From Pseudolabrys sp. (lineage in GTDB: Bacteria > Pseudomonadota > Alphaproteobacteria > Rhizobiales > Xanthobacteraceae): a DNA stretch of 64,000 nucleotides. Positions 17,097 through 25,844 of this stretch are shown here, in pieces. The position numbers and the translations under genes were made by a program. Under the pieces are notes generated by a model. That model was not told where the DNA came from, searched no databases, and worked only from the letters and a program-made list of their open reading frames with translations. Each line of letters begins with the position of its first letter. Position 1 is the stretch's first letter. The DNA lies in assembly GCA_029980465.1 (NCBI GenBank), contig JARYIJ010000001.1, forward strand, positions 1,054,001 through 1,118,000, written 5' to 3'.

Positions 17097-18023
17097 TCAG
17101 CGCGCACTGTCCTCCTTTGGACCCTTGCCTGACCGGTTCATCACGGTGACCCCCGCAATCTCTTCCATCGGTAATATGACCGATGAGACATCGTCCTGGG
17201 CATGGCCAAGGGCCGCGGTTTCGATGAACATCTGTTGCGCGACCGACGCCAACATAAGTCGCACGCCTAACGCTTTGGCGGTGCGGATTGCGCATTCAAG
17301 ATCTTTGATGATCCCTTCCACCACAAATGCTGGAGAATTGAAATTCCGCGACAATATGAAATTTGGTACGGCTCGTTCGAGAGCGTTGGATCGACCTGAG
17401 CTTCGTCGTAGAACTTCAAACAGAGCGCTAGGGTCAATGCCTGCTTTCGTGCCGAGAACCATGGCTTCGCACACAAGCACGTGATTCACACCGGTCAGAA
17501 TTTGGTTGCAGACTTTCGTTGAGGTCCCTGCGCCGATCGGACCCATGTGGAAGATATTTGTCCCGACGCACTCAAAAATGGGTTTAGCAACGGTGAAGTC
17601 TTCGGCTTCACCGCCCACCATGACCGTCAAGGTGGCAGCTGCAGCGCCAGTCGGACCGCCGCTCACCGGAGCATCAAGAAACCGGCCTCCTTTTTTCACG
17701 ATGGCGTCACCAAGCTCACGGCTAAGGGCGGGTTCAACAGTCGCAAAATCAATAACAAGCTGTCCTGGCGCAATTGAATCGACGATGCCGTTGGACCCAA
17801 AATATACCTCACGAACTTGTTCCGGATTCAGCAGACAACTCATGACGATGTCTGCCTGCTGCACAGCCTCACCAGGCGATCCAGCAGCTTTCGCGCCTTG
17901 CTGTACAAACGCCTCGACGACCGATCGGCTTCGATTGTGGACGGCCAATGAATGGCCGGCCTTGAGTAAATTCTCGACCATCGGCCGACCCATTCGGCCG
18001 AGCCCAATAAATGCGATCTTCAT
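17097..18023 (-). CDS. NAD(P)-dependent beta-hydroxyacid dehydrogenase (HIBADH family)
   Basis: 308 residues with the full signature of the 3-hydroxyisobutyrate / 2-hydroxy-3-oxopropionate reductase family. The Rossmann motif is GLGRMGRPM at 7-15, the substrate motif DAPVSGGPTGA is near 117, and the catalytic Lys lies in TSTKVCNQILTGVNH near 168. The family oxidises or reduces short beta-hydroxy or beta-oxo acids with NAD(P). AAGGA precedes the ATG. It lies 55 bases behind the Na/phosphate cotransporter on the same strand, so it may be the last gene of the phosphonate operon. That would hint at a phosphonate-related hydroxyacid, which is inference. Confidence 0.85.
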   Translation of the reverse strand: MKIAFIGLGRMGRPMVENLLKAGHSLAVHNRSRSVVEAFVQQGAKAAGSPGEAVQQADIVMSCLLNPEQVREVYFGSNGIVDSIAPGQLVIDFATVEPALSRELGDAIVKKGGRFLDAPVSGGPTGAAAATLTVMVGGEAEDFTVAKPIFECVGTNIFHMGPIGAGTSTKVCNQILTGVNHVLVCEAMVLGTKAGIDPSALFEVLRRSSGRSNALERAVPNFILSRNFNSPAFVVEGIIKDLECAIRTAKALGVRLMLASVAQQMFIETAALGHAQDDVSSVILPMEEIAGVTVMNRSGKGPKEDSAR

Positions 18024-18078
18024 TTCGTATTTTCCTTAGCTGCATTATATCGCGGCAGCGCCTTTTTGTGGCGTTTGT

Positions 18079-19767
18079 TTACCGCGCTCCGCCCTCGATC
18101 AGTGCCGTCGAGCCCGCATCGTTTGCTTTCAGCCGTGTCGGCTGCAATTCGCCGGCCGCCTCGAGGATCGGGTAGGCCGTTGCGGCTATGTGGGAAAATA
18201 TACGTTTGAAGTCCCGCAAGACATCGAGGTGAAGCGAACTCGTTTCGATGCTGGCCGTCCGCCCTTCTCGCAGACGGCTGAAGTGATTTTCAGCGGCTGT
18301 CCGTTCAACTTCGCGGATTGCCACTTTCTCTTCGACAAGCTGACGCGCGATCTTCATGTCCCCAGACATAAACACGCCCTGGGCCAGTTTGAGGCCATCG
18401 ACAACCCGTCGATGGAAATCGACGAGTTCGGAGGCGCCCTCTTGGGAGAACTGGAGGTGGCTTCTGATTTTCTTGGCCGCGAGCTCCATCAGGTTCTTGT
18501 CAATGATGTCGCCGATGTGTTCGAGATTGATCGCAAAGGAGATGATCTCCATTGCCCGCCGCGCCTCGCTCTCGTCCAAAGTCTCCCGGGTAATACTGGT
18601 CACATAGAGTTTGATCGCTTCATGAAGCCTGTCGACCGCGTTGTCCATCTGCTCGATGGAAGTGACGAGCTTCCGGTCGGAAATAATCAGAGCCTCAATG
18701 CTTTGCTTCAACATCATCTCGACAAGGTCGCCCATATGAAGCGTTTCACGCGCCGCGCATGTTAGTGCCAATGATGGTGTCGAGACCGCACTAGCGTCGA
18801 GATAGATCGGTACGGACGGATCCTGCCGCGTCGCCGGCTGCGGCAACAGCCATTGCAGGAGCTTTGCAAAGTATGGCAGTGGACCGATAAACAGAATGGC
18901 CAACGCCACATTGAACAACGTGTGGAAGTCGGCAATGAGACGAACGGGGTTTGACTCCAGCTTTTCCAACCAGATCGCCGCTGGCGTCAGGAATGGCAAA
19001 ACCAGCACGCAGCCGATGACCCGGTTGATCATATTGCCGAGCGGAACCCGCCGGGCGACAGGGTTCTTGAGGCCACTTCCCTCGATAAGGGGGTTGATTG
19101 CACTGCCCAGATTGGCGCCAAGCACCAGTGCAAGAGCGGCGGGCATTGTGATGAAATTGGAATAGGCCAGTGACGTTACGAGCAGAACGACAGCGACGCT
19201 CGAGTGCGCTGCCCAGGCCAAGCCTGCGCCAAACAGCAGGTCCAGCACCGGCATTCCCGTTATGGCCGCGAGCAACACTCGCAATTCGGGTGTATTCTCT
19301 GCGGGCGCGAGGCTATCAAGCAGAATATGCAGAGACAGCAACATCAGACCAAGTCCGATGCTGACCCTCCCCAGATCACGAAACCGGGTGCGATCACTGT
19401 TCTTGAAAGCGACGACGCCGATCACCAGCAAGACAGGAGCAATGGCCGAAACGTCGAAGCTAAAGACCTGAACAATCAGCGTTGTGCCAATATTGGCACC
19501 GAGCATGATGGCGAGCGCCGGAACCATCCCGACAATGCCTTCACCGACGAATGACGCCGTCATCAGGCCGGTTGCAGTGCTACTCTGTAGCAGGGCGGTC
19601 GTCGCGAGCCCCGCCAGCAGAGCCAAAACGCGGTTTCTCAGGGCGATCGACAGCGCACGCCGTAAGTCTGCCCCAAACGCACGCAGAACGCCTGACTGCA
19701 CCATGTGCAGTCCCCAGAGTAGCAGCGCGATCCCACAGGCGAGATTTAAAAGTGTGCTGGTTCCCAT
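18079..19767 (-). CDS. Na/phosphate cotransporter family protein with PhoU-like tail
   Basis: 562 residues. The N-terminal half has two inverted PNaS repeats. The first carries the signature QSSTATG at 61-67. The second has a weaker form, AHSSVAVV, in which His replaces Gln. The C-terminal ~220 residues are helical PhoU-like domains (ESEARRAMEIISFAINLEHIGDIID). Such proteins move inorganic phosphate with sodium across the inner membrane, either inward or as export. The gene starts 17 bases after the distal phnE and is therefore likely part of the phosphonate operon. There it could balance the phosphate released by PhnA. Confidence 0.88.
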   Translation of the reverse strand: MGTSTLLNLACGIALLLWGLHMVQSGVLRAFGADLRRALSIALRNRVLALLAGLATTALLQSSTATGLMTASFVGEGIVGMVPALAIMLGANIGTTLIVQVFSFDVSAIAPVLLVIGVVAFKNSDRTRFRDLGRVSIGLGLMLLSLHILLDSLAPAENTPELRVLLAAITGMPVLDLLFGAGLAWAAHSSVAVVLLVTSLAYSNFITMPAALALVLGANLGSAINPLIEGSGLKNPVARRVPLGNMINRVIGCVLVLPFLTPAAIWLEKLESNPVRLIADFHTLFNVALAILFIGPLPYFAKLLQWLLPQPATRQDPSVPIYLDASAVSTPSLALTCAARETLHMGDLVEMMLKQSIEALIISDRKLVTSIEQMDNAVDRLHEAIKLYVTSITRETLDESEARRAMEIISFAINLEHIGDIIDKNLMELAAKKIRSHLQFSQEGASELVDFHRRVVDGLKLAQGVFMSGDMKIARQLVEEKVAIREVERTAAENHFSRLREGRTASIETSSLHLDVLRDFKRIFSHIAATAYPILEAAGELQPTRLKANDAGSTALIEGGAR

Positions 19768-19784
19768 CGCGAGCCAACAACTGG

Positions 19785-20600
19785 CTACAGAATCTTCTTC
19801 TGCAGGCGTCCGCTGATCCAGTCCGCCATCAAGATCAACACGATAATCATGAAGATCGATGCGGCGGTCTCGTGATACTTAAACATCTTCATCGTCGTGA
19901 TCAGCGAGAAGCCAAGTCCGCCAGCACCCACGAGACCAAGAACCGTTGCGGAGCGGATGCTGACATCGAAGCGATACAGAATGTAGCCAACTACGGACGG
20001 CAGGACCTGTGGCAGGATTCCCATCAGGATGATCTGCATTCGACCAGCGCCGGCGGCCTGCAACGCCTCGATGGGCCCCCGATTTACGTGTTCGATCTCC
20101 TCGGCCACAAATTTCGCCAGCATTCCGGTCGCATGCAGCGCGATAGCCAATACACCCGGGTAAGGACCAAGACCAACCGCGCTGACAAGCAACAGCGCAT
20201 AGATCAACTCATTGATACTGCGCAGCAAATTCAAGAAGACGCGGACGACCGAGTAAACAAGCGGATGCGGTGTGGTGTTCCGTGCCGCCAGCAAACACAG
20301 CGGCGCGGATGCGACGACCGCCAGCAGCGTACCCCACACCGCGATTTGCACGGTTTCGATGGTCGGAGCAATCAGGCGCGAAATGTACGAGAAATCAGGC
20401 GGAAACATGCGGCCAAAGACGTCCGCCATACCCGGCGCGCCCAGAACCACACTCGTGAAACTGAAATTGATACGAACCGCGGCGAGCCAAAGCACGAACA
20501 GGCAGAGCGCTGTGATCAAAGTACGAACGGCAATACGACGGTGCCGCCATGCGGCCTCGCGATCAAGCGCCTGCCCAATCGTTGCTTCGAGGCTAGTCAC
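19785..20600 (-). CDS. phnE: Phosphonate ABC transporter permease, second copy
   Basis: 271 residues from a GTG at 20600 that overlaps the phnC stop and has a perfect GCGGAGG six bases before it. The open frame extends 42 codons further into phnC but is not needed. About six transmembrane helices are present. The permease EAA-type loop is GPIEALQAAGAGRMQIILMG, and the C-terminal region has RSATVLGLVGAGGLGF, typical of PhnE. With the first PhnE it would form the inner-membrane pore of an ABC importer for phosphonates. Two different permeases flanking phnC are common in this system. Confidence 0.92.
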   Translation of the reverse strand: MTSLEATIGQALDREAAWRHRRIAVRTLITALCLFVLWLAAVRINFSFTSVVLGAPGMADVFGRMFPPDFSYISRLIAPTIETVQIAVWGTLLAVVASAPLCLLAARNTTPHPLVYSVVRVFLNLLRSINELIYALLLVSAVGLGPYPGVLAIALHATGMLAKFVAEEIEHVNRGPIEALQAAGAGRMQIILMGILPQVLPSVVGYILYRFDVSIRSATVLGLVGAGGLGFSLITTMKMFKYHETAASIFMIIVLILMADWISGRLQKKIL

Positions 20601-21429
20601 CGTCGGCCTCCGCTCGCATTCCGTAGATTTTGTTGAGGATGTCGTCGGTGAGCTCAGATGGCGGGCCGTCAAATATTTTCTGGCCCTGGCACAGCCCGAC
20701 AATACGTTCGGCATATTCTCGAGCAAAATCGACCTGATGCAGATTGCAGATCACACTGATGCCAAGACGTTGCGAGATCTCTTTCAGGTATTTCAGAACC
20801 TGTCTCGCGATTTTGGGGTCGAGGCTAGCAACCGGCTCATCAGCCAGGATGACGTTCGGCCGTTGCGCGAGGGCGCGCGCGATCGCAACGCGTTGCTGCT
20901 CGCCCCCACTCAGCGTGTCGGCGCGCTGAAAGACCTTGTGCCCGAGGCCTACCATCTCAAGACATTCGAGCGCTATTGCGCGATCTTCGCGCGTAAAGCT
21001 GTAGAAAAAGCTGCGCCACGTCGGCCGGTAGGATAACCGCCCAGACAGCACGTTCAGCAGAACCGAGAGGCGCGTCACCAGGTTGAATTGCTGGAACACC
21101 ATCCCGATCTGCCGGCGCGCGTCCCGGAGTTCACGGCGGCGATCGGTGATCTCTTTTCCATTGAGATAAATCCGGCCTTTGGTTGGCTCGGCCAAACGAT
21201 TGATGCAACGAAGCAGCGTGGATTTGCCGGCACCGCTGGGCCCAAGAATGACAATGAACTCGCCGCGCCCGACGTCAAAACTCACGTCAGAAAGTGCGAC
21301 CAGATTGCCGCGCGCATAAGTTTTGCCGATGTTTACGATCGATACCACAGGCCCAGCATTCAACTCTGGCGCGGTTGCCTTCGTCGCACGATGGTCGATT
21401 TCGACATTCATGTTCATGGCAGCCTTCAT
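20593..21429 (-). CDS. phnC: Phosphonate ABC transporter ATP-binding protein
   Basis: 278 residues. Walker A is GPSGAGKST near 64-72, the Q-loop is [10 protein letters not shown], the signature [15 protein letters not shown], Walker B VILADEP, and the switch His lies in [10 protein letters not shown]. All are intact. The family-typical [20 protein letters not shown] region and the C-terminal IYG motif (NKIYGMRAE) support PhnC rather than a general ATPase. It drives phosphonate uptake from the cytoplasmic face. The start ATG overlaps the stop of the upstream phnE as ATGA, and its own stop overlaps the GTG of the downstream phnE, so all three are translationally coupled. Confidence 0.95.
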   Translation of the reverse strand: MKAAMNMNVEIDHRATKATAPELNAGPVVSIVNIGKTYARGNLVALSDVSFDVGRGEFIVILGPSGAGKSTLLRCINRLAEPTKGRIYLNGKEITDRRRELRDARRQIGMVFQQFNLVTRLSVLLNVLSGRLSYRPTWRSFFYSFTREDRAIALECLEMVGLGHKVFQRADTLSGGEQQRVAIARALAQRPNVILADEPVASLDPKIARQVLKYLKEISQRLGISVICNLHQVDFAREYAERIVGLCQGQKIFDGPPSELTDDILNKIYGMRAEADGD

Positions 21430-22232
21430 TTCACGATTGCACGACGAAGAATGGCAGAGACCCGATCGATGACCGTAACCAGAAGCAGAATGACGATTAG
21501 AATTGCTGAGGTCTGGCGGAAATCATAAAGCCGGATGGTCGTGACAAGTTCGAAGCCGATACCGCCGGCACCAATCATCCCGAGCACGGTGGCGGATCGC
21601 ACCCCGACTTCAAACCAGTACAGGTTATAGGAGACGATTTGCGGCAACACCTGCGGTAGAACCGCGAACATGATCGTTTGCAGGTGGTTTGCCCCCGTCG
21701 CCCTCAACGCCTCAAGGGGCTTTTGATCGACGTTCTCGATTGCCTCGGCATAAAGCCGACCAAGGATACCGCCGAAATTAACACCCAACGCCAATGCGCC
21801 AGGAAACGGACCAAGCCCGACCGCAGCGACGAAAAAGATCGCCCAGATCAGCTCGGAAATACTGCGCAGAACGTTGAGAATTGTCAGCGATGTCAGCCGG
21901 ACCACTGCCGGGCTGTTCATGTTCTTCGCTGCCAGGATGCCGAGCGGCAGACCGATAATCGAAGCGATGACTGTACCCCAAAGAGCAATACAGATCGTAT
22001 CGACGGTCGGGTCCCAGAGACCCTGAAGCGCCGACCAGTCGGGCGGAAACATCCGGGCGAGGTACCGCCCGATGACCGGCATCGAATGGATCAGCTCTCC
22101 GGGGCTCAGTTCGAGGGCGTTGGCACTCCATCCCAGGAAAGCGGCAGCAATCAGTAGAAATGCGAGGAACTTCGCCCTGTCAGCGAGCGTCGGGGCTGGT
22201 TGTACAGCGGCGTAATCAGTCACGCGTGACAC
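21426..22232 (-). CDS. phnE: Phosphonate ABC transporter permease, first copy
   Basis: 268 residues, a six-helix inner-membrane permease. The family loop is KPLEALRATGANHLQTIMFA and the C-terminal motif RSATVLGMIGAGGIGFELVT, closely parallel to the distal copy. It starts at a GTG with CGGGGGACACGTT before it. It follows phnD by 41 bases and overlaps phnC by four. With PhnC, PhnD and the second PhnE it makes up a complete phosphonate importer. Compared with its paralogue it has a shorter N-terminus. Specific phosphonate unknown. Confidence 0.92.
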   Translation of the reverse strand: MSRVTDYAAVQPAPTLADRAKFLAFLLIAAAFLGWSANALELSPGELIHSMPVIGRYLARMFPPDWSALQGLWDPTVDTICIALWGTVIASIIGLPLGILAAKNMNSPAVVRLTSLTILNVLRSISELIWAIFFVAAVGLGPFPGALALGVNFGGILGRLYAEAIENVDQKPLEALRATGANHLQTIMFAVLPQVLPQIVSYNLYWFEVGVRSATVLGMIGAGGIGFELVTTIRLYDFRQTSAILIVILLLVTVIDRVSAILRRAIVK

Positions 22233-22273
22233 AACGTGTCCCCCGCATTTCTGTTGCTGCGTTTTGTCGTGGG

Positions 22274-23170
22274 CTACTTCATCTTCGTCAAATCGAGGTT
22301 CAACGTCTTGGCGATGCCCCGCACGACGTCATAAGTTTTGTCGTTCGCGGGGGCAAAGCGGGCCACGGTCCCCATCTCACCGAAAGTCAGATCGTGGATG
22401 GAATAAAACGCATCCGCAATCTTCTTTTTCATCTCCGGTGACAGCGCCTTCCGGTAGAAGAGCGGATCGTTCGGAATTGGCGGCGATGTCCAGATCACTT
22501 TGAGCTTGGAGCAGTCGACCGCCTTCTTTTGACACGCGATGGCATAGATTCTGTCTGCTACCGATGCGGCATCAACCTTTCCTTCGGCTACGGCAATGAT
22601 GCTGGCATCATGACCGCCCGAATAGATGACTTTCTTCATATCCTTCTCAGGATCGATCTTGGCCTGAATGAATGCCGCCTTCGGCGCCAATGAACCGGAC
22701 GTCGAGCTGGGATCGACGAACGCGAAGGTGTGCCCCTTCACGGATTCAAGCGAGGTCAGGTCGGCGGCATCCTTCTTGGCGATAATGATCGAGTGATAGT
22801 CGGGCGTATTGCCCGCCTTCGTCACGGTCACGGCAAACGCCTCGACCGGCGCCTGAGTGGTCGCCAGGACGTAGCCAAATGCGCCCATCAAGGCGACATC
22901 GACCTTGTTGGCACGCAACGCTTCGATTGTCGCATTGTAATCTGAGCCAACAAAGATCTCGGTCTTCATGCCAAGTGACTTGCTGACCTGATCCATGACT
23001 GCTTGCGACTGCCGGACCACGGCTCGTGCGTCTTCAGCCGGAATGATACCGACCTTGAGCACGCCCGGCTGTGCCAGACCATCGCCCGCGGCAGCCGCGG
23101 GACCCGAAACTGCCAGAACTGCTCCAACTGCCAGAGCAGACAATGCAGCAACTGCCTTCAATCTATGCAT
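22274..23170 (-). CDS. phnD: Phosphonate-binding periplasmic protein
   Basis: 298 residues with a signal peptide (LKAVAALSALAVGAVLAVSG, cut near AAAGD). The mature protein follows the PhnD pattern: VLKVGIIPAEDARAVVRQSQ, then VDVALMGAFGYVLATTQAPVEAF, then FAFVDPSSTSGSLAPKAAFI, whose Ser/Thr cluster binds the phosphonate group in the family. It delivers the substrate to PhnE. The start has AAGGGAGG seven bases upstream, the strongest ribosome-binding site in the operon, as fits a protein needed in excess. A 93-base gap separates it from the dehydrogenase gene upstream and may hold a processing site or secondary promoter. Confidence 0.93.
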   Translation of the reverse strand: MHRLKAVAALSALAVGAVLAVSGPAAAAGDGLAQPGVLKVGIIPAEDARAVVRQSQAVMDQVSKSLGMKTEIFVGSDYNATIEALRANKVDVALMGAFGYVLATTQAPVEAFAVTVTKAGNTPDYHSIIIAKKDAADLTSLESVKGHTFAFVDPSSTSGSLAPKAAFIQAKIDPEKDMKKVIYSGGHDASIIAVAEGKVDAASVADRIYAIACQKKAVDCSKLKVIWTSPPIPNDPLFYRKALSPEMKKKIADAFYSIHDLTFGEMGTVARFAPANDKTYDVVRGIAKTLNLDLTKMK

Positions 23171-23263
23171 GTTTTCCTCCCTTGTGTTTCGACGTTATGT
23201 CGATTTTTAGTTCGGACGTTTCCCAACCCGCTGCCTTGGTTGACAGGCTTCGTTCAAAACCGG

Positions 23264-24715
23264 TCACCATCTCATGTTGATATTCTTGACCTGCGTGTAG
23301 CTGAGGATCTCGTCGAAGCATTCTTCCTCGCCGATCCCACTTTGCTTCCACCCGCCATATGGCGCACCGATGTAACGGCCGTGTGAATTGATCCAGACGT
23401 ATCCGGCTTCGATCCGCTCCGCCGTCTCCATTGCCTTGGCGAGGTCATTGGTGACGAGCGCGGCAGTGAGCCCGTATTCAACGCCGTTTACCCTCGCGAG
23501 CATGTCGTCATAGTCGTCCCAGGGCATGATCGACATCACAGGCCCGAAGATTTCCTCGCGACCAATGCGCATGGCCGGCGTCACCTGATCGAACACAGTC
23601 GGCGATATGAACAACCCCCCGGCAAGAGACGGGTCGGATGGCTTTCCGCCACCGGTCAAAAGCTTCGCTCCCTCCGCTTTTGCAGATGCAATAAAGCCCA
23701 TGACGCGCTCGAATTGCCGCTCTGAAACGATCGGGCCGAGTTCATTTTGCTTCAGCCACGGAGGACCGACGGGCAGCGCCTCGGCCAACTTAACCAGCTC
23801 TTCGCTGACGACCTTGTGAAGCGACGCATGAACGAAAACCCGGGATGTTGATGAGCACGACTGCCCCTGCCTGTTCATGTTCATGCCCTTGATCGCCGCC
23901 TGCGCCGCCTTCCTGGGGTCGGCATCGGGAAGAATGATGATCGGGTTCTTTCCGCCGAGTTCGAGGCTCACCCGTTTGAGGTCGGCGGCCGCCTCTTTCG
24001 CAATCGCCCGCCCCGTGGGCACCGAGCCGACAAATCCAATACGGCGCACATCCGGGTGCCGGACCAGCGCGGAGCCGACTTTGCCGTCCCCGGTGATGAT
24101 ATTGACGACTCCCGGCGGGAAGATGCCTTCGCAGAGTTCGCCAAGCCGCAGGCTCGACAGCGGGGCCTGTTCCGATCCCTTGATGACGACGGTGTTGCCG
24201 GCCGCGAGCGGTGCCGCCGCTTTTTCAGCACAGAAGCGGAACGGATGGTTGAACGGATTGATCTTTGCGACAACGCCGAACGGCTGACGTCTCGTCAGAT
24301 TGAGATGCCGAGCCTCCTGCGAGAATGTCTCGCCCTTGATTTCGGTTACGAGTCCGGCGCAGTACCGGAGCCACTCCGCGGTCCAGATCATGTCGCCGCG
24401 CATGCCGACGATGGCATTCCCGGAATCAACGGCGTCGAACAGCGCCAACTCGTCGGCATTCTGCTCGACCCGATCGGCCAGAAGCTTCAGACAGCGCGCG
24501 CGTTCCTTGAGAGGAACGCGCGACCACTCGGAAAATGCTTTCTTGGCTGCTTTAACAGCCCGGTCGACGTCGGCCTCGTTCGCTGACGGAACGTCGGCAA
24601 GCTTCTCCATATTTGACGGATTGATTGACGCAAAGGAGTCGCCCTCGTGAGGCGAAACCCATTGACCACCGATATAAAGCCCACGCGGGCTGAAATTGAG
24701 AGCTGGGGACTGCAT
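23264..24715 (-). CDS. Aldehyde dehydrogenase, probable phosphonoacetaldehyde dehydrogenase
   Basis: 483 residues, the usual length of the ALDH superfamily. NAD-binding text (PFGVVAKINPFNHPFRF, GSVPTGRAIAKEA), the general base Glu in SLELGGKNP and the nucleophilic Cys in RQGQSCSSTSR are all intact, with the end motif GRYIGAPYGGWKQSGIG. Sequence alone would also allow a betaine-aldehyde-type enzyme. The call as PhnY (phosphonoacetaldehyde + NAD to phosphonoacetate) rests on its place between phnA/ADH and phnDEC. It starts three bases after the alcohol dehydrogenase stop, with GAGAGG upstream. Cytoplasmic. Confidence 0.8.
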   Translation of the reverse strand: MQSPALNFSPRGLYIGGQWVSPHEGDSFASINPSNMEKLADVPSANEADVDRAVKAAKKAFSEWSRVPLKERARCLKLLADRVEQNADELALFDAVDSGNAIVGMRGDMIWTAEWLRYCAGLVTEIKGETFSQEARHLNLTRRQPFGVVAKINPFNHPFRFCAEKAAAPLAAGNTVVIKGSEQAPLSSLRLGELCEGIFPPGVVNIITGDGKVGSALVRHPDVRRIGFVGSVPTGRAIAKEAAADLKRVSLELGGKNPIIILPDADPRKAAQAAIKGMNMNRQGQSCSSTSRVFVHASLHKVVSEELVKLAEALPVGPPWLKQNELGPIVSERQFERVMGFIASAKAEGAKLLTGGGKPSDPSLAGGLFISPTVFDQVTPAMRIGREEIFGPVMSIMPWDDYDDMLARVNGVEYGLTAALVTNDLAKAMETAERIEAGYVWINSHGRYIGAPYGGWKQSGIGEEECFDEILSYTQVKNINMRW

Positions 24716-24718
24716 AGC

Positions 24719-25816
24719 TTATCCTCTCGGAACGATCGCAGCGCGAAGCACGCTGCGTTCCGATGCCTTTTTGAACGCGGTGTCGAGGTCTTTCAGAGCA
24801 AACTTCGAGTCGACGATTTCCTTAAATGGGAATCGCTTTCGGTTCGCGACCACGAAGTCGAGCGCCTGGATTAGATGCCGTGGGTGGTAATTGTGAATCC
24901 CACGCATCGTAACCCAACGTTTGACCAACATGTTTGCGTCGATCGTGACATTGGCGTCGGGATTAACGAGTCCCCCTAGAATATAGCGCCCCCCTGTTCG
25001 CAACATCTGTAAACCCTGAGGAATGACGTCGGGCACGCCACACACCTCGATCACGGCGTCGGCCCCGTCCGGACGACAAAGTTTGCGCACCTCTTCGACC
25101 ACCACTTTTGCCGACGTTTTCGCAATGTCGATGGCGACGTCGACGCCGAATTTCTTCGCGACCTCAAGCCGATCGGCCACCGCATCAAGCCCGATCACAA
25201 GCCGGGCACCGCGCGCCTTCGCCATGGCGGCGCCATAGAGGCCGAGAAGGCCTAATCCCTGGATGACAACCGCATCCCCGAGAGCAATGTCAGCTGCTTC
25301 GGTTACGGAAACCATGGTGGCAACGCCGCAATTGATCGGCGTCGCCTCTTCATCCGACAGTTCGTCCGGCAGCTTGAGAATGCCGGTACCGGGCAGAATG
25401 TAACAATACTCGGCAAAGCCGCCGAGGAAATGCGGATCCTCTTCCGCCAGGTCATGGCCGTACTTGCGTACGCCGTGGCACTTCTGCGGCATATCGAGAA
25501 CATCCCGATAATAGCAGTGACCGTCGAAGAAATATTCGCTCCAGGTGATGCGATCACCGACTTTTAGTTTGTCGCCGCGCATATCGCGGTCGATGCCATC
25601 CCCCATCTCGTCAATCACGCCGATGATTTCATGCCCCAGAATGCCCGGGCAAGGGTTAGGCCGGCGACCTTCGTAGGAGTGAATGTCAGAACGACAGATC
25701 GTCGACATTGTTATTTTGACCAGGACTTCGCCGTGCTTGGGCGGGCGGAGCGGATATTCCTTGAGCACAAACGGCGTATTCGGCGCTTCGTAGATTGCGG
25801 CCTTGGCGGTACGCAT
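24719..25816 (-). CDS. Zinc-type alcohol dehydrogenase of the phosphonate operon (HpnZ-like)
   Basis: 365 residues of the MDR family. Catalytic-zinc ligands are visible as Cys in ICRSD and His-Glu in LGHEIIG. The NAD-binding Rossmann motif is GLGLLGLYGA. The structural-zinc lobe, normally four cysteines, keeps only two (HCYYRDVLDMPQKC). This form recalls the proposed phosphonate-catabolism-associated alcohol dehydrogenases (HpnZ). The start at 25816 is fixed by GAGGAACGC. An upstream ATG lacks such a site. It lies 28 bases behind phnA and three before the aldehyde dehydrogenase. Likely role, by context: hydroxyalkylphosphonate to phosphonoacetaldehyde. Confidence 0.8.
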   Translation of the reverse strand: MRTAKAAIYEAPNTPFVLKEYPLRPPKHGEVLVKITMSTICRSDIHSYEGRRPNPCPGILGHEIIGVIDEMGDGIDRDMRGDKLKVGDRITWSEYFFDGHCYYRDVLDMPQKCHGVRKYGHDLAEEDPHFLGGFAEYCYILPGTGILKLPDELSDEEATPINCGVATMVSVTEAADIALGDAVVIQGLGLLGLYGAAMAKARGARLVIGLDAVADRLEVAKKFGVDVAIDIAKTSAKVVVEEVRKLCRPDGADAVIEVCGVPDVIPQGLQMLRTGGRYILGGLVNPDANVTIDANMLVKRWVTMRGIHNYHPRHLIQALDFVVANRKRFPFKEIVDSKFALKDLDTAFKKASERSVLRAAIVPRG

Positions 25817-25844
25817 GCGTTCCTCTTTCTCTTCGGCCACGGAT

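Noticed and set aside
23171..23263. CTGTCA half-site before phnD as a possible PhoB box
   Set aside because: A single CTGTCA without the second spaced repeat is not enough to call a PhoB site. No clear box was seen before the HAD gene either.
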